A stretch of 64,000 bases of DNA from NCBI RefSeq assembly GCF_000143415.4, contig NW_003314362.1, forward strand, positions 1-64,000. The letters are read 5' to 3'. A program made the translations under genes and the position numbers. Shown here one piece after another: positions 61,967-64,000 of the stretch (the stretch's first letter is position 1; each line of letters begins with the position of its first letter). Below the pieces are notes generated by a model. The model saw only the letters and a list, made by a program, of their open reading frames with translations, searched no databases and was not told the DNA's origin. The stretch comes from Selaginella moellendorffii. Lineage: Eukaryota; Streptophyta; Lycopodiopsida; Selaginellales; Selaginellaceae.

Positions 61967-63682
61967 ATGCCCAATTCTATCCCGGTTCTTCTCGCCACGA
62001 TCACGCTGTTCTTCGCGGCCGGGAGTCCCCAATCCACGAGCAGCGCCTGCGGCAAGCCCTGCGCGAGCGTCAACGACTGCCCGGCCATGATGATCTGCGA
62101 TCCCTACGGCCAATGCAACAGCAATCCCTCCAACACCCACATGTCCGTTTCCCCAGTCGCCCCGGGCTGCAATCCTGCCCAATCATTCGTCTACACCGCT
62201 CCTACCATCGACGAGGATCACTGCGCCACAAACACCACACACTATCTCTACAACTGCTCGCCCCCAGTGTCGCGCCGCCGCCCCAACCCCGCCATTCTCT
62301 ACTACATCGAGCTCGATAATGGCTCGAGGTGCGAGGAGAAGAAATACCAGCCGTCCGATCTCGTGGCATCCATGGCCACCGGATGGTATAATAACTATCA
62401 ACGGCCAGGGGTAGAAACGTAACCATCACGGCCCTCAACGGCCGTACCGTGACGGCCATGGTTGTGGACGCGTGCTCGGCCATGGCTGGCTGTACGGCCG
62501 CCACTAGCTTCTATCCATCGTGCTCTCCAAAGAGCCTGGGCGCCACGCAGGGCGTTTGGGAGGCCCTGGGATACAAAATCTCGGAAGGAATCATCGATAT
62601 AACATGGGAGTTTGAGCGCGCGGGAAAGAGGCCGCGTTTGAAACGGACGGTTGTGATTGCGTCCTCTGTTGCGGCAGCGACGGCTGGGATTGTTCTAGGG
62701 TTTGTTCTTGGTTCCGGGCTAGGGATTGCGAGAAGGAGAGCGAGCTCGGGGGAATGCTGCCGGAGCGATTCAGGCATCGGAAGCTCTGTGCCGCGACGGG
62801 GGATTTCGGCGCGGGATCGAAGCTGGGACAGGGCGGATCGGGGTCTGTCTTCAAGGGTGTTCTTCCGGATGGGAGATTGGTGGCTGTCAAGCGGATCGGG
62901 GGCTCTGGCAAGCAATTCCGGGCGGAGGTGATGGCCGTGGGGAGGATTCACCACTTGAATCTCGTGAGGCTGCTGTGGTTTTGCATCAAGAGCCCGCTCC
63001 ACTTCCTGGTGTACGAATTCATGCCAAACGGGTCGCTGGATTCGTGGATTTTTGGCAAGGGGAGGTACTTGGATTGGAGCAGCAGGGTCTCGATCGCCAT
63101 GGATGTCGCTCGCGGGCTGGCCTATCTCCACGATTCATGCCGCGAGAAGATCTTCCATCTGGATATCAAGCCTCAGAACATTCTTCTGGATGGGAAGATG
63201 CGTGCCAAGATTTCCGATTTTGGATTCGCCAAGATTGTCGACAAGGACAAGAGCCAAACGATCACGGGGCTACATGGCGCCCGAGTGGCTCCATTCCACG
63301 ATCACAGACAAGACAGACGTCTACAGCTACGGTGTGGTTTTGATCGAGCTGGTTTCGACACAGCAATCTCCAGAATTTTCTGGCATTCCACCTCCACAAA
63401 ACTGGGATCTCTCCTCAGCCTTGGATCGATCAGGCTGTTGTGGGAATCGGCTTGGATCTCAACATCCTCCACTCCAGCCAAGTAATTCGATCCAGAACTG
63501 GTTTCTTCCTCACTGCCCTCGATTGCCTGATCTCGTGTACACAAGAGGAACCTTGGTTGAGACCGTCCATGGGACTGGTGGTAAAGCAGCTGGAATCTCT
63601 TGTGGAGCTAGAGACCACCACCTTGCCTAGATTCTCTGTTAACTTGCCAACCTCTCCCGATGATACAAAAAAGCAAACATAA
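61967..63682 (+). pseudogene. Kiwellin ectodomain fused to a transmembrane receptor-like kinase, frameshifted
   Basis: The start MPNSIPVLLATITLFFAAG is a signal peptide. The kiwellin domain follows: ACGKPCASVNDCPAMMICD, YGQCNSNPSNTH, LYNCSPPVS and SMATGWYN; after a frame change near 62405, GRNVTITALNGRTVTAMVVD, ACSAMAGC and GVWEALGYKISEGIIDITWE. Then RPRLKRTVVIASSVAAATAG and GIVLGFVLGSG form a transmembrane helix with basic flank. A second frame change (about 62710-62754) leads into the kinase: LPERFRHRKLCAATGDFGAG, GQGGSGSVFKG, VAVKRI, HLDIKPQNILLD and DFGFAK. A third (63271) gives YMAPEWLHSTITDKTDVYSY; a fourth (about 63380-63440) gives CTQEEPWLRPSMGLVVKQLE. HLD in place of HRD makes it a non-RD kinase, close to LRK10L/SD-2 kinases. 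No introns are needed. Confidence 0.75.
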
Positions 63683-64000
63683 GGGAAAAAGTAAATTATT
63701 AATTGCAAAAAAGAATATTATAAAAATATACTTCTCTAACAAATTGTTAATAGCTTATCTAGAATTAGCATTTGCCCAGCATATGCTGTCCTGTTAACAA
63801 ATATTGTTTTGAATGTTAAATCTAATAAACAAATAAAGTGAACTTGAAAAGCTTGTATTATAACTATATATCAAGAATTTCTTTCAGTGCTACAAACAAT
63901 GCATGGAGCATTTAGTATTAAACCTCCTTATAAACTGTGTTGATGGTGAAAGTAGGACTTAAAGGGAATAATTGTCCTTGGAGTGACATGTTCTGTACTT
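63683..64000. other. AT-rich 3' flank, no recognised feature
   Basis: About 320 bp after the kiwellin-kinase gene, AT-rich. No ORF, RNA or repeat was recognised before the window ends. Confidence 0.7.

Overview
The window is nuclear DNA from a land plant that still makes swimming sperm, most likely a lycophyte such as Selaginella moellendorffii. The plant assignment rests on DGD1, a Ycf20-like plastid protein, AUG4, a PLS-class PPR protein, an RLPH2 phosphatase, an EDR4-like protein and an RBOH. The motile-sperm assignment rests on an apparently complete axonemal dynein heavy chain plus BUG22/CFAP20, ZMYND12-like and MORN3-like genes, which seed plants with tube-delivered sperm lack. Introns of about 50-60 bp and gene gaps often below 100 bp fit Selaginella. 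The species is an inference; no marker was searched.

Layout. 1-3.4 kb: no intact gene; a broken RING-CH (MARCH-type) fragment and diverged direct repeats. 3.4-4.2 kb (+): BUG22/CFAP20. 4.3-21.7 kb (-): DNAH10-type inner-arm dynein heavy chain. 21.8-23.4 kb (-): ZMYND12-like TPR gene, ending 7-58 bp before the dynein start. 23.5-30.7 kb (+): Ycf20-like, armadillo-repeat protein, trihelix factor, CENP-S/MHF1, aspartate aminotransferase. 30.9-37.6 kb (-): PPR protein, plastid S1-domain protein, a short paralogue of its N-terminal module, RLPH2 phosphatase. 38.0-42.6 kb (+): DGD1 and tryptophanyl-tRNA synthetase. 42.6-46.6 kb: AT-rich island, a PP2C-like relic and an unknown interrupted gene. 47.2-50.9 kb (+): augmin subunit AUG4 and a papain-like protease. 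51.1-54.8 kb (-): MORN3-like and EDR4-like genes. 55.6-57.4 kb (+): stand-alone subtilase-propeptide inhibitor and an HMA-like protein. 57.7-58.8 kb (-): intronless gene of unknown function. 58.9-63.7 kb (+): a 5'-truncated, frameshifted RBOH and a decayed gene joining a kiwellin ectodomain to a receptor-like kinase.

How genes relate. Four genes belong to the cilium/axoneme, three of them contiguous (BUG22, DNAH10, ZMYND12-like). The last 10 kb is rich in defence-type families (subtilase inhibitor, RBOH, kiwellin, kinase), two of them degraded. The most unusual observation is the kiwellin-transmembrane-kinase architecture at 61967-63682. Exon boundaries were read by eye from GT/AG sites and family similarity, so single junctions may be wrong even where the gene call is secure.
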